Assembly: GCA_036429605.1 (NCBI GenBank)
Contig: JAVFKD010000016.1
Span: forward strand, 1,798,001 to 1,862,000
DNA: 64,000 bases
DNA from: Cladobotryum mycophilum
Taxonomy: Eukaryota > Ascomycota > Sordariomycetes > Hypocreales > Hypocreaceae
Direction: 5' to 3'
Below, in pieces: positions 27,622-38,476 of this stretch. The notes beneath the pieces were generated by a model. That model was given only the letters and a program-made list of their open reading frames with translations, was not told the origin of the DNA and searched no databases. Every line of letters starts with the position of its first letter. Position 1 is the stretch's first letter. The position numbers and the translations under genes were made by a program.

Positions 27622-28857
27622 ATTTCGATGTCTTTTTCTTTCCCCGGTTGGTTGTCAGAGATTTCTTCAATCAATCTGACATGTGCAAGCGTCCAGGACG
27701 AGGCGCTTCAAGGTGAAGAATTGCTTCCTCAATAGCCGTGCAAAAAAAAAAAAAAAAGAAAAGAATGCAAACCGGCTCCTCAATATTCCCTGCCGTAGAT
27801 GTTGAACTTGCAAACAAGAATGATCATGCCCTCCCCTTCAAGATGTCTTTTTTTGGTGGCTTTGTTGGAAAAAAGAGAAAATTTGTCGTTGCAAGAGAAG
27901 ATTTCAAACTACCCCCACTCAGAAACCGGAATGCCAAAGGCTTGACTCGTTGTAAAAAAGACTTGGGACCAAAAAGGAACAACTATAACTTCAATGTCCA
28001 ACAGTCAGCTTGATGCTTTTTATCAGATCCTTGATGTTGAAAAGGTTTTTTTTTTGTCTCTTCCTTTCTTCCTTTTTCTTCAGAGTCGCCCGTCAGCGTT
28101 TGTGAAATATAAAGGCAGGGGGAAAGAAAAATCAAGAAAAAAATTATGCTATATAAATATCTCATCCACAGAGATCGTAGCGCCGGCAGGGGGTGGAGCT
28201 GAGTGTGATTCGTGTGTCTGTGTCTGTGTCTGGTTCTGTGTCTGGTTTACTTTTTGGTGTGTGCTGTTGATTAGAAATCCATCGCTTCCTCGCTCGCTTT
28301 CGGCTTGTCGGGGCTGCAACTAAAGGGGCCTAGAATGATGAAGGAGAAAAAAACCATGTACGTCTTAATTCCGTGCTTATCCTTTTTCTGCAGGAGTGAT
28401 ATATCGAGTTTATTGTGGTGGTGGTTGTTGTTCTTGTTCTTGTTGTCGTTGTCGTTGACCCTCCAATCGGGGAGTAAAAACAGTGCGGCTGGACGTTGAA
28501 GATATCCAGCCTGCCTTCGACCTGGTACATGGAAAATAAAGGGTCCAAGCCGTTGATGATGGCAACATGTCATGAATGCATGGCGTCATGTGATACCCTG
28601 TTGGCTCAAAACCAGCCGTTGTAACTAAACTCAGTGACATGTTTGACTTGACGTATCATGGCTTCATTATAGGTAGCCTCCATTGCCCTGATTAATAGCA
28701 TCCATGGATCCATCATTCTCACCAAGGGTCCAGTCCTTCAGTCCCCCACGTTTTCAGCACTTCAGCTCAGTTACAGGCAGGCCAACCATTCTAGCAGTCA
28801 CAGTGGTAGCCTTGCAGGGGGTGATCAACCACCCACTACCCATTCCTTCTGCTCATT

Positions 28858-28882
28858 CATGTCATGTCATGTCATGTCATGC
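28858..28882. repeat. ATGTC pentanucleotide tandem array
   Basis: About five copies of ATGTC. The reverse complement of the same unit (GACAT) forms another array near 14354-14376. Confidence 0.85.
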
Positions 28883-31199
28883 CAGGCCATGTCATACAAA
28901 TCCCAAATCCCACCGCCAATGTTGGAATAAGCTTGCCTCGAAACCCAAGGTTACACCCGACTTCCGACTCCCTTCTATTGCTTATGAAGCACGTTACCAT
29001 CGAGTTCCAGCAAACATACATTGTACTTGTACCATTTGCTGGGTACACCGACATGTTCGCTTGTCAGATCCGCACTCCGCCAGGGCTTCTCCGCATTCGA
29101 CGGAACAATGCGTGCGTTTACACACACAGACACACAGAGAACTAATCCATCTTGGGTTGGGAGCACATTCCGTAGCGAAGAGAAAAGAATGCTTGTTTTT
29201 GACCTCGGTTACAGACTGAAATGAATCCAAATCCCCGCGTTGCGATGACCTGATGGAAATTGTTCAACGTTCGAATCCCGGCATTGGCTGCTTGCTATTG
29301 GAATTCTGCAGCTGCAAAGTGGGGGTTGGTTCGTGGCCAGGCCAGACTACCTGGATAGTAGGTATCCAACCAGAAGCCAACCTCTTTGCGCACGCAGCCT
29401 ATAGGAACGGCTGGATTGATTAATAAATATGCATCCCCCGGCCGCCGTCACGCTGCAGGAGGAGCGTACCGTACCTGTTGCAACCCTGATGAGGTGACGA
29501 CGTTGAAGAACTGCATGGCATGGGGGGGCAGGACTGGAACTGGGCTTGCATGCTGCAACGCGACTGGTGGTAGTCAGCCAGCTACCCCCGCTGATACGGT
29601 GCTAGCAGATTGTCATGCCCTGACGGCTGCCATTCAGATAGATGATAACCTTGGCGACTTGGATCCACCGGGCGTGGTTGGCATTTGCCGAGCCAGCCAG
29701 GACGGCTGCACTGGTGACTGGATATACCTGTTTTATGAACGGGAATGTGTGCGGCAATTGTGGTTGGTTGGTTGTGATGAAAAGGAAGGCAAGTAAGAAA
29801 GTCTATCGACTACGTGTGTGTGTGATACGTACGTAACCAAGCACCTTGTGCATCGCCGTTGATCAGCAGTTGAGTGGTTACACCATGCTATGCCGGATGC
29901 CTGATTGAGAGATTCCGGACAAGAGGCGGGGGCCTCGAATCAGCCAAACATTGGCATCATCAACTGAAGATGAATAGCCAACCGAACAGACCGCTGGCGT
30001 GTGAATATTCTCCATCTCAAATTCCTCTTCACACACACACTACTTCGTAATCGAGCTGGGTAAGAAAATGAGGGGTCGAGCAGCAAAGCCAAACGACTGG
30101 CCGATAAGACGGTTCTAGATTGTAATTTTGGAGAAACGCAACTGGCATGCGAAGCCCAAGTCTCCAAATTTTGGGGGGCTTGGAGTTATCCTGCCGCCTC
30201 CAATACCAACAAGGATGGGATTGGCAAACTAGCGGGCTTCAAGGCAATTTGTTCTTCTTCTTCTTCTTCTACTACTTCTTTTTCTCTTTCCGTTCCCTCT
30301 CTCTCCCCGCAAGCCAGACGTCAACGGGCACACGAGCTGACAGTCAATCGACGGACTCAAGCTCCCCCTCCCCTTGTCAGTGAAGCGTTGACGTCTGACA
30401 CACGGCTGGCTGCTTGTTTCAAGCAAATATGTGACGGCAACAAAAGGTGAAGTGGCAGTGACAGAGAATGACAGTGACAGCATGCTAGACGTCACTACCC
30501 GGGGAATATGATATCTACCCGGTGTGCACGTTCACCTTGATTACGTCACAGCTTGGAATTGTCCAACTGGATCGATCAGAGACCAAGGGCCATCGATTAT
30601 TGGAGCAGAGGGGGAGGGCTAAATTGGCGACATGCAGGAGACTATGGAAAGAATGGAACGGCATGAGAAAGACTCAGTGTGTCTGGATTCACAGAGGGGC
30701 TTGGCCATGCTGAAAGGCATGTGTAGTGTTTGGAGTTCTCAGAAGGTGTTGACGAAACATTGAATGGTATCTAGTAGAGCTTGTTCAAGAAAATGGGATA
30801 ACGTATCGAATTCTCTTATCAATCAGTGCTGCGACATCGAATTTCAATGGAGCGCATTTGCCCAACGCTCTGTAACCACATTGTTCCCACTGCCACCCGA
30901 CCCAATTCCAGCGACTTGGTCCACTAAGAATATGGAGCAACTGGGTCAGTCAGTCAATCAATCCAATCCATGTTACAACCACGACCTTACAAACCACTCA
31001 CCCATTCAAGATAAAACCAATCGATCAATTTGAAACACATATAAAGTAGACGTCTAATGCATCACAAATACCCTCCCATATAATTACCTTTTCCTAGGAA
31101 TTATTTGAGACCTCGCCATCAACATCCAATCGCTTCACGTCATTGCTCAAACTCTGGTTGATCCTGTGACTCGATCCCTGTACCAACTGGAACCCAAGC

Positions 31200-31230
31200 A
31201 CCAGCACCAGCACCAGCACCAGCACCAGCA
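31200..31230. repeat. CACCAG hexanucleotide tandem array
   Basis: About five perfect copies of CACCAG lie upstream of igo1. Read on the plus strand they would encode His-Gln repeats, but no gene surrounds them. Confidence 0.85.
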
Positions 31231-32018
31231 CAGCGCATTGCCGGCCCCGCCATCAAAATGGAACCCACCTGTATCCATACCTGTATCCATCCATCCATCC
31301 TATACTGGGCTACTAGTACCCAGAAGGAAATGGAATTTAGGTAGTTGGCAAACCTACTACCTAGGTAGGTACCTGCTAACCTCCATCTGCCCCCCAGTGA
31401 ACAAGCTTCTATGGGAGGGTACTATAGCCTATAGATATAGCACGCAGTAGCAGAGTCGCAGCAGCATGGGCAGCTAAAAAAGAAGAAGAAGAAGAGCTAC
31501 CCAACTCTGCTAAAAGCCCGGTGACCTCCACCTTTAGATCAGATCACCTGCCTCTCCCCTCCCCCATTCCTCCCCTATTCGAAACGACTGCAACTTTATC
31601 CAGCTCCGGTCAAAAATAAATAAAATAAACGTATCTTTTCCTTTTCTCCTTCGGTTAAAGTACTTGAAATACTATTCAGTCGTTTTCTTTTTTGCGCGCG
31701 CGAGAGAGAGAGAGCGAGTGAGAATCAAGGACAAAGCATCCATCTTTCAGGACACACAGAGAGAAACAACGACGACCCAAGGATCTGTTGGCAATTCCGT
31801 TGCTGCCCCGCCCTTCCCAAACCCTCGCACCGACTTCTCTCCCCTTGTGCCTGAGCCATTCTTGACGTCTTTTTTTTTTTTACTCCTTCCTCCCCTCTTG
31901 GCAACAACGTTTTTTTGTTCCAGGCCCTTCCCCCCCCCCTTCTCCCCTCCCCTTTCTCCCCGAGCCGTCTCCCGAGCCGTCAAAAGTTTCTTGCTATATA
32001 CAAAATACACAATCGACA

Positions 32019-32785
32019 ATGAATCCTCTTCAGAAGAACAAGGTCGACGTCAAGGTGAGCTTTTCCTTTGCAGCCCTTTTCCTGCATTTCCCTTACCCCT
32101 CATCGAATTGCTGGCTTGGCCCATTTCTGTTCTGTCTACGCCCATACTGGCCTGAGGGTAGTAGACACGAGTCTTTTGCCATACACCAACGACAGGATGG
32201 ATTACTCCTAGAATAAGAGATCATGACAACTTGTTCTTTGGAGACAATCATGAAACCACAGCAACTAGTCACAACCTTGAAAAAAGGAAACAAACACTAG
32301 AAGCCATACACACATACACACCACATAGCTAACATGCCTCCCTCCTTTCTTTCTCAACAGTCCCTCTCCCCCGAGGAGCAGCGCCTCTTCCGCCTCTACG
32401 GCAAGCTCCCCTCCCGCTCCGACCACTTCGCCAAGCACCTCAAGGACCGCAAGTACTTCGACTCGGGCGACTACGCCATGAACAAGGCCGGCAAGGGCGA
32501 CGGCATCGACACCGGCGCCATGGGCTCCCAGCACCCCGTCCCGGAGAAGATCCCCCACCTCACCTCCCCCGCCAACGGCAGCGGCGGCGGCAGCGCCATC
32601 CCGAAACACGTCCACCCGGGCGCCCAGGCCGGCAGCCCCGTCAAGGAGAGCAGCTACCTGAACAGGGAGACGAGCGCAGAGGGGAGGTCATCAGGGCCGA
32701 GAAGAAGAAGGATGCTTCTGCTGATGTTCAGCACGCTGCTGCCCCCGCGGCGGTCGGTCAGCCCGTTGCCACGGACGCTCAATGA
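32019..32785 (+). CDS. igo1: Endosulfine/ARPP19 family protein Igo1 (frame broken at a G run)
   Basis: Small cytoplasmic phosphoprotein. In yeast, TORC1-repressed Rim15 kinase phosphorylates Igo1/2, which then inhibits PP2A-B55 and protects specific mRNAs on entry to quiescence. Exon 1 (32019-32054) gives MNPLQKNKVDVK. A 306-nt intron, long for this window (donor GTGAGC, acceptor CTCAACAG, CTAAC branch), precedes exon 2 from 32361. The diagnostic FDSGDY motif is at residues 45-50 (target Ser47), after LSPEEQRLFRLYGKLPSR. As read, the frame drifts after SPVKESSYLNRETSAEG into a basic, unlikely tail ending at 32828. Adding one G to the run at 32681-32684 instead gives an Ala/Lys/Glu-rich tail that stops at 32783-32785, total about 153 aa, which fits the family. 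I chose that end. The family assignment is certain and the C-terminus is inferred. Confidence 0.9.
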
Positions 32786-33378
32786 ACGGATTCTCCAAAA
32801 AACAAACAACAACCAGAACAAAGTATAAGGGGATATCAAACTGGAAAGCTGGGGGAGGGGAGGGGAGGGTGAACTTAGTATGTACAAAGGGAATACCCAA
32901 AGTGGCAACCCTACTACGAGGAGGAGATTCTCTCTCATCGGGCTTGCTCTCTTTTTGTAACGAACGAGTCTTTTTTTTTTGCTCTTTTTTTCTTATCATT
33001 CACATGAATCTTTATGATTGGGCGTTTCGGGAAAGGGAAGGGAAGGGAGGAAGGGAACATGACACACACAACACACACTCAAGCAAACAAGCAAAAAACA
33101 AGCAAACAAAATAAACGCAAAAAAAAAGGAAACCGTACGCTCAAGACCAAACAAACAAATCGAAAAAGATGGGTTCCCAAAAAATTGAGGAAAAGAAAAG
33201 AAAAAAGAACCTCTCTCTTCGTTTGTAAATGCATTTCGTGTTTTTTTTTTGGTTGCAAATCACTACCCTTTGTTTCTGTTTTTATAGGAGGCTGTGAAAA
33301 AAAAACACTACTAGATTGGGGAACTTGTAAAGGGGAGCAAGGAGGTGTTTGTACTACTCTCATTTTTGAAATGGGCCC

Positions 33379-33419
<41 letters not shown>

Positions 33420-33598
33420 TGAATGCATGTAATCTCGATATTTTGGTAGCATTAGTTATACTGTCACGCTATTAGGTCGTCGTCATTGTCGTCGTCGTTT
33501 AATGGGCACGATATATAAATTCAACTTTTTTTTTTGGTTTGGTCAAGATGGATTACCACTAATTCATGATTTTATATATCCCAGAAACGCTGTTTTTT
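32786..33598. other. Convergent 3' region between igo1 and MYG1
   Basis: The 3' flanks of two genes face each other here. The content is A-rich and simple: several poly-A and poly-T runs, (GA)n at about 33379-33413, and GTC repeats near 33480-33498. No gene is seen. Confidence 0.7.
33379..33413. repeat. GA dinucleotide array
   Basis: About 17 copies of GA in the 3' region between the convergent igo1 and MYG1 genes. Confidence 0.9.
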
Positions 33599-34664
33599 TT
33601 ACGCCAACGCCTTGACAGCCATATCCTTGGCCCCCTCAAACGTCTTATTACCACCAATGAAGCCCGCCGAGTGCACAAAGACACAGCCAGGGATCCCCGC
33701 AATGCCGTCCAGAGCCTCGTCCCTGAAGCCGCGCCACGCCTCCGGCAGGGGCTTGCGGCTGGTGAAGGAGTCCTTGTTCTCGGGCACGCACTGGATGCGC
33801 CACTTGGCGTCCGGGCGGGTGCTCTCGGCGTAGAGGACGTAGAGCACCGAGGGCTTGTCGGCCTCGAGGGTGAAGAGGTGGTCCTTCCAGGGGACCGACT
33901 GGCCCTGGATGACGAGGATGCGGCCCTCGGGGTCGTACTGGGTGCGCTCCTCAAAGGCCTTTTCGACGATGGAGCGGGCGGGCAGCCAGCCAAAGGCCAG
34001 GCCGTCGAGGTCTCGCTCAAACTCCTCGCCGATGCGCTGGCTGGCGACGACAAACTTTTCGTCCTCTGCCTTTTGCGCCTCCTCCGGGTCCGAGGGCTTG
34101 GGGTCGTTCCACTTGGGGTTCAGGCGGCCGACCATGGCGCCGAGGTTGAACCCCCTGGCTGAACCTCTTCTCTATGCCGGCCGCCGTGAGGGCCTCGGGG
34201 TCGTACGACGAGATGCCGTTGTCGTGGGCGTCCAGCGCCTCGATGAAGTTCTCGTACAGCTTATTGTACAGCAGCTCCACCTCGGGGCTCTCCTCGCCGG
34301 CGCCGTTGCCCAGCCTCTGCGCGATGATGGCCTTGCCAAAGTGCATAAACACCAGCCCCGCGCTGGACAGCTTGGTCGGCCTGCCGGGGAAAGTCGTCGC
34401 AAACTCCCTCTGGTGGTGGTCGAACCTGTTCCTCTCCGCGTCGTACACGCCGCCGACGTCGACGACGGTGTGCAGCGTGTCGAGCACCTTGGAGTCGCGG
34501 GTGCGCACGAGGGCCGAGTCGCGGTACGTGGGCAGCAGGCGGAGCATGTGCACGGCGAGGGCCTCGTCTGCGTGGAAGTGGCCGTTGTGGGTGCCGATGG
34601 TGACGGGGGTCTTGATGCGCTTTGCTGCTGATTCGGCCATTTTGGGGATGAGGCGATGTAGCAT
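33599..34664 (-). CDS. myg1: MYG1 family (UPF0160) DHH-type exonuclease (frame broken at a C run)
   Basis: MYG1 proteins are DHH-superfamily phosphoesterases; human MYG1 is a 3'-5' RNA exonuclease of nucleoli and mitochondria. The intronless frame begins MLHRLIPKMAESAAKRIKTP, with motif THNGHFHADE at residues 25-34 and FDHHQ at 81-85, the metal-binding signatures. The second half contains GRLNPKWND and a C-terminal part ending near FVHSAGFIGGNKTFEGA, all typical of the family. After residue 171 (KRFSQG) the frame breaks at a C5 run on the plus strand (34151-34155). Removing one base, or adding two, joins it to FNLGAMVGRLN, giving 354-355 aa, the usual size. Two in-frame starts (34664 and 34640) could make forms with and without a basic N-terminal presequence. 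Family call secure; the break is probably technical. Confidence 0.9.
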
Positions 34665-35310
34665 GCGTCGGATGGGAAGAAGGAAGGGGGTTGTGTTGTT
34701 TTGCGTTGGTGGTTTGTTGAAGATGGGAGGAGGAGGAGGAGGAGGAGGAGTGGGAGATGAAGAGATGGGAGAAAAAGTTGCCCTTTTGGAAAGAAAATGT
34801 TTCTATAGGTTCTGAAAGCGGCCTTGCAAAAGAGGTTCGACCTTACCTAGTGGTAGCCAATCATGAGCTGGGAATTGTCAACACCCCGCCATCATGGAGG
34901 GGCTCAACTGATAAGATAAAGAAGAAGAAGAGCAGAAGTGAAACATTATCAAGTTTTGTCTAACAAACAGGAATAAAAATAGATGCTCTATTTTGGAAGT
35001 AGATCCCTCAGATGCTACCAGGTATCTATATATACATATATACATATTATATCACATCTACTAGGTGCTTATTCTCCTATAGTTTTAATAAGCCTATTTT
35101 ACACAAATGTGTTGTTTTAAACGTCCTTATTTAAAGCACTCTGCTTTGGGAAGCCTTGTTTATTCTCTTGTTCTTCTTCTTCCTCTGCTAATCTGATAGT
35201 CAATGTGAAGAAGATATCAGCCAGATAGCAGACTCTATCAATTACCAAGTATAAACAGTCTTGGAGTTTCCCAATCAGATGACTCATTCCCTTCACTACC
35301 ACTATTTCCA

Positions 35311-35407
35311 AGCAAATTCATGTCTATGTCCTTTTAAGCCTGTCTTTGAAGCAGTATCCCTACCGAGATAGCCCTTTATTTGACTTGGGCCTTGGCCCTG
35401 TGTTACG
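35311..35407. repeat. Diverged repeat copy A (T-rich, RIP-like)
   Basis: This copy aligns to the stretch at 35494-35605. Over about 68 bases shared around GAAGCAGTA and CCGAGATA, I count roughly 15 differences, of which about 14 are transitions. Most have T here where the other copy has C. That pattern is what repeat-induced point mutation leaves. Read on the minus strand, this copy has several stop codons. Confidence 0.6.
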
Positions 35408-35493
35408 CCTAGTAATAGGTAGTCATTTTATTCATTACTAGTATGAAGACTCTTAGATATTCTTAATCAAATAATTTACTCTTCTTATTATCA

Positions 35494-35605
35494 TTAATTC
35501 CAATCGAATTCATGTCCACATCCTCCCAAGTCCGTTTCTGAAGCAGTACCCCCACCGAGATAACCCACCTTCCATCTACCTCGAGCTCTGGCCCCATCTT
35601 GCGAG
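35494..35605. repeat. Diverged repeat copy B (less mutated)
   Basis: This is the partner of the copy at 35311-35407, about 190 bases away in the same orientation. Its minus strand stays open and reads KRTWEDVDMNSIGI. Similarity to copy A seems to extend about 30 bases further at the low-coordinate end, at lower identity. Confidence 0.6.
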
Positions 35606-36399
35606 CATCAGCAGGTGGCCAGTCCAGAGGGGGCCTGGATGGGCTACGCCGGCAGCAGCAGCAGTAAGTTTGCCTCGCGTCTCTGAGATTTGCGTTTCCT
35701 TTAATTTTTGTCATGGTAGAAATTCCCAAGTACCTACTTATATATAAACGTTGGACGGATCTGGTCAACTATTCGTTGCTATTGTAGCGCGTGATCGTAG
35801 TCTTGACTGTTGGTGCAAGAATCCAACCTTATATACTGCTTACTCCAGTGCCATAATCGATGGAGTGGTCACTCTACTTTTTCTTTTTCTTTTCTACAAC
35901 TCATTCAACACTGACTTAGCCGTGATACTTGCTCAACTCCTGACTCAGGATGAGATTCAACAAGTCGTATTGCAGTGCTAAGAATGATCAAACTCAATCT
36001 AATTCTTCAAGACAAAGAGACCTCCTATAAATAGCCATATCTCTTCTCTAATACTCCAGCCTAGAACCTCATTGCCGTCATGACATAGTCACCATTTCGC
36101 TCCTCAGACAAATCTCCAGTAAATCTCCGTCGATCCTCCGTAAAACGCGTCACTCGTCGTCTACGAGATTCATTCTCTACTGCCAGAGCATCTACACTTA
36201 AAAGACATCACATCTCCACAGCTTCATCCACGACTCAACGACACACATAAAATGTCATCAAGTTTAATCTCATGATATCTTTCCCTACCTAAAACGCCAC
36301 ACCACCCCCTTTTCTCGACAGGAGGCGTTGTTTGTGTCATGAATCCCTCAAAACCCCCATACATTAAAAAAAAGAACACACAACAGAAAAGAGAGACCA

Positions 36400-38280
36400 T
36401 CATCCCATTCGCTTGTCCATCTCGGCAGATGTAGGCTTCTCCGCATTATCGGGATTCAAGTAATCCGCATCCTCGGCCGCCTCATACTCCGCAATCAAGT
36501 CCGCCACCACCTGCCTCGCCTCGTCAAACTCGCCCAGGTTCTCCGAAAACGGCGCCGTCTTCTTGTACCCTTCCATAAAGGCATTACGCTTGCGCATGCC
36601 GTCGTATTGCTTTAGTATCCTCTTGAAAAGCTGTGGAAGAAAGAAAAAGAAAAATTAGTTCAACTTGCAATCGACCCAACAGTCTTCAAGGTGTTTAGAT
36701 GCTTACCGTAGCAATGCTAGTGTGGTTGGCCAGCATGAGACCACTCACACGGTGGCTCATGGGCATATACGGACTCCTCTTGGTCAACGCCACTTGGATA
36801 CTAGCAGGACCCCATGGGATAAACGTAGCCAGCTTTCGTTCTCGGATACGCAGCAAACTCTTGTGCACATCCGTCGGGTCAACCTCGCCCTGGATGACGT
36901 TCAGGATGGAAATGTAGCAGCTCTTCTTGGCGGGCACGGTGGACACCATTCGATTCTTGGGCTGCAGCAGTCGTCTCATGACATCCAGCACCGTCGTTTT
37001 CCGGACAGTCTTGGCCTGCTCGACTTGGTCTCCGGTGAATGGCGTGTAGGCCGTCATGAGGAAATGGCATCGTGGCGTCGGTATCAGTGAAGCCAGGATG
37101 CTAACAAGATCGTTGTGCATGTAACCGGGATATCGCAGCGTCGTCGTACTCGCAGACATGACTGTCGCAACCTGTACCCGGTATTAGTAAACTCAATCAT
37201 TTCTTTTACAACGCCAACTTTAACTCACCAACTGATTCGTCTGCTGGAACGAAGGCTCTTGCACATGCAACCTATCCGCCGCGATATGAGACAGCGCACC
37301 ATTGTCCAGAACCACCACCGAGTCCGCATTCTGTGTAAGACGTCTCATCGACAGGATGCTGTTGTACGGATGCACAACGACATCGCCCGAGTTCGTCGTG
37401 TCCGGAAAGACAGAGTATGTCTGAATAATCTTCTTGGGGAACCGATCGTTCAGTCGTTCGAGGAGGAACGAACCCAAACCCGAGCCCGTACCACCTGCGA
37501 TGGAGTGCAACATCATGAAGCCCTGTGCGATATCTCAGATTAGCATGGTACGCCCCTCCCCCCAAAAAAAGAAAACATATGGATATGCCCACCTCCAGGG
37601 AGTCACTCCCATCGGCCTCACGATCAATCATCTCCATGATATCCTCAAACACCGCCTCGCCACTCTGATAGCCATCACCCCAGTTATTAGCCGCACCCGC
37701 TCCATTCTTGCCAACGTAAAAGTTCTCCGGGTTGTAAATGTTTTTGTACGGTCCGGTCTGGATACTGTTCAGGACCTAAGCCAGGCGGGTTAGCATCAAG
37801 TTCCCTCCACAGCAATCAGTCTAGCCGTCTCTTTTTCTCCGCCCTCCCTCCAAGGATATTCAATCGTTTACATACTCGAGGTTCTAGATCGATCAAGATG
37901 GCTCGGGGAATATATCGCGTATCGTCACTCTGGTAGTAGAAGACATCCTTGCGATCACCGCCCTCGGTAGCAAAGTCCTCCAGATTGCCGTCCTGGCTAA
38001 TTCCGTGTTCCTGGCATAGCTGCTGCCAGAACTGACTTCCAACTATTCCAACCGCACGTCAGTAACTTGTAGCAACTAACAACAAAAAAAGGGGGCATCC
38101 CATCTGCACGACGGTGCATTGTCGACTTGTCGGGGATCGCAGTCGGGAGGGAGGGAGGGAGGGAGGGAGACTGACTGCTATTACCGCATTGCCCAGCCTG
38201 GATCGTAATTATCTCGCTAACCAATCGTTAGAATAACAGTCGGGGAACCGTTGGAATGCAAACAATAATCACCGTGGCAT
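36400..38280 (-). CDS. mipA: Gamma-tubulin
   Basis: Core subunit of the gamma-tubulin complex at spindle pole bodies, where it nucleates microtubules. Seven exons on the minus strand: 38280-38273, 38216-38176, 38042-37876, 37775-37593, 37522-37229, 37171-36707, 36630-36400; 462 aa, normal for the family. The first coding exon is only 8 nt (ATGCCACG); splicing gives MPREIITIQAGQCGNSIGSQ. The tubulin GTP-binding loop GGTGSGLGSFLLERLNDRFP is intact in exon 5. Other gamma-tubulin blocks are NLEDFATEGGDRKDVFYYQ, RRLTQNADSVVVLDNGALS, TVMSASTTTLRYPGYMHNDL and LATFIPWGPASIQVALTKRS. All introns are GT-AG and all joins keep frame. A short acidic tail ends in KPTSAEMDKRMG. No frameshift was seen. Confidence 0.97.
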
Positions 38281-38432
38281 GGTTAATTGCTCTTCAACTG
38301 CGGCTTTTGGAGTGCAGTGTCTCCTTGGATAATTTAGCTGGTAGTTTATCTGTACATGCCGTTAGCGACTGTCAGCGCGACACGCGTGGCCCAAAGCTCC
38401 TGTAGGCTGGCCCCGCCCCCGCGTTTCACTTT

Positions 38433-38466
<34 letters not shown>
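38433..38466. repeat. CAG trinucleotide array (about 11 copies)
   Basis: A perfect CAG run on the plus strand (CTG in the direction of gamma-tubulin transcription). It lies between a TATA-like element and the gamma-tubulin start, about 155-190 bases upstream of the ATG. Confidence 0.95.
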
Positions 38467-38476
38467 TCTATATAGA
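38467..38476 (-). promoter_or_regulatory. TATA-like element upstream of gamma-tubulin
   Basis: TCTATATAGA, a perfect palindrome, lies about 190 bases upstream of the gamma-tubulin start codon. Position and composition suit a TATA box; no transcription start can be seen from sequence. Confidence 0.4.

Larger units (their letters stand above)
27622..32018. other. 4.4-kb divergent spacer between gcs1 and igo1
   Basis: This is the shared upstream region of two divergent genes. I find no supported gene. It holds an A15 run near 27740, an ATGTC pentamer array (28858-28882), a CACCAG hexamer array (about 31200-31230), CATC repeats (31275-31298), and a short palindromic cluster with CCTAGGTAGGTA (near 31360). 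The final 400 bases before igo1 are rich in C and T with TTTTTCTT tracts, as expected for a fungal promoter. The 136-codon frame at 29386-29796 has no recognisable relatives and I leave it uncalled. Confidence 0.6.
34665..36399. other. AT-rich intergenic strip with RIP-like repeat relics
   Basis: This strip is clearly more AT-rich than the flanking genes, with TATATACATATATACATA-type tracts near 35028-35050. It contains two diverged copies of a short sequence (listed separately). No intact gene was found. The 101-codon minus frame at 35463-35768 overlaps one repeat copy and reads plausibly (ELEVDGRWVISVGVLLQKR), but it has no family I recognise. It may be a gene fragment. Confidence 0.6.

Noticed and set aside
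29255..29275. Box-B-like GTTCGAATCC on the plus strand
   Set aside because: The bases on either side do not form a T-stem, and no acceptor or anticodon arm fits.
29386..29796. 136-codon plus frame with several Cys
   Set aside because: No signal peptide, no recognisable Cys spacing of a secreted effector, and no splice or codon support.
33855..34631. 258-codon plus frame opposite MYG1
   Set aside because: It arises from GC-rich codon bias on the other strand; the MYG1 motifs settle the strand.
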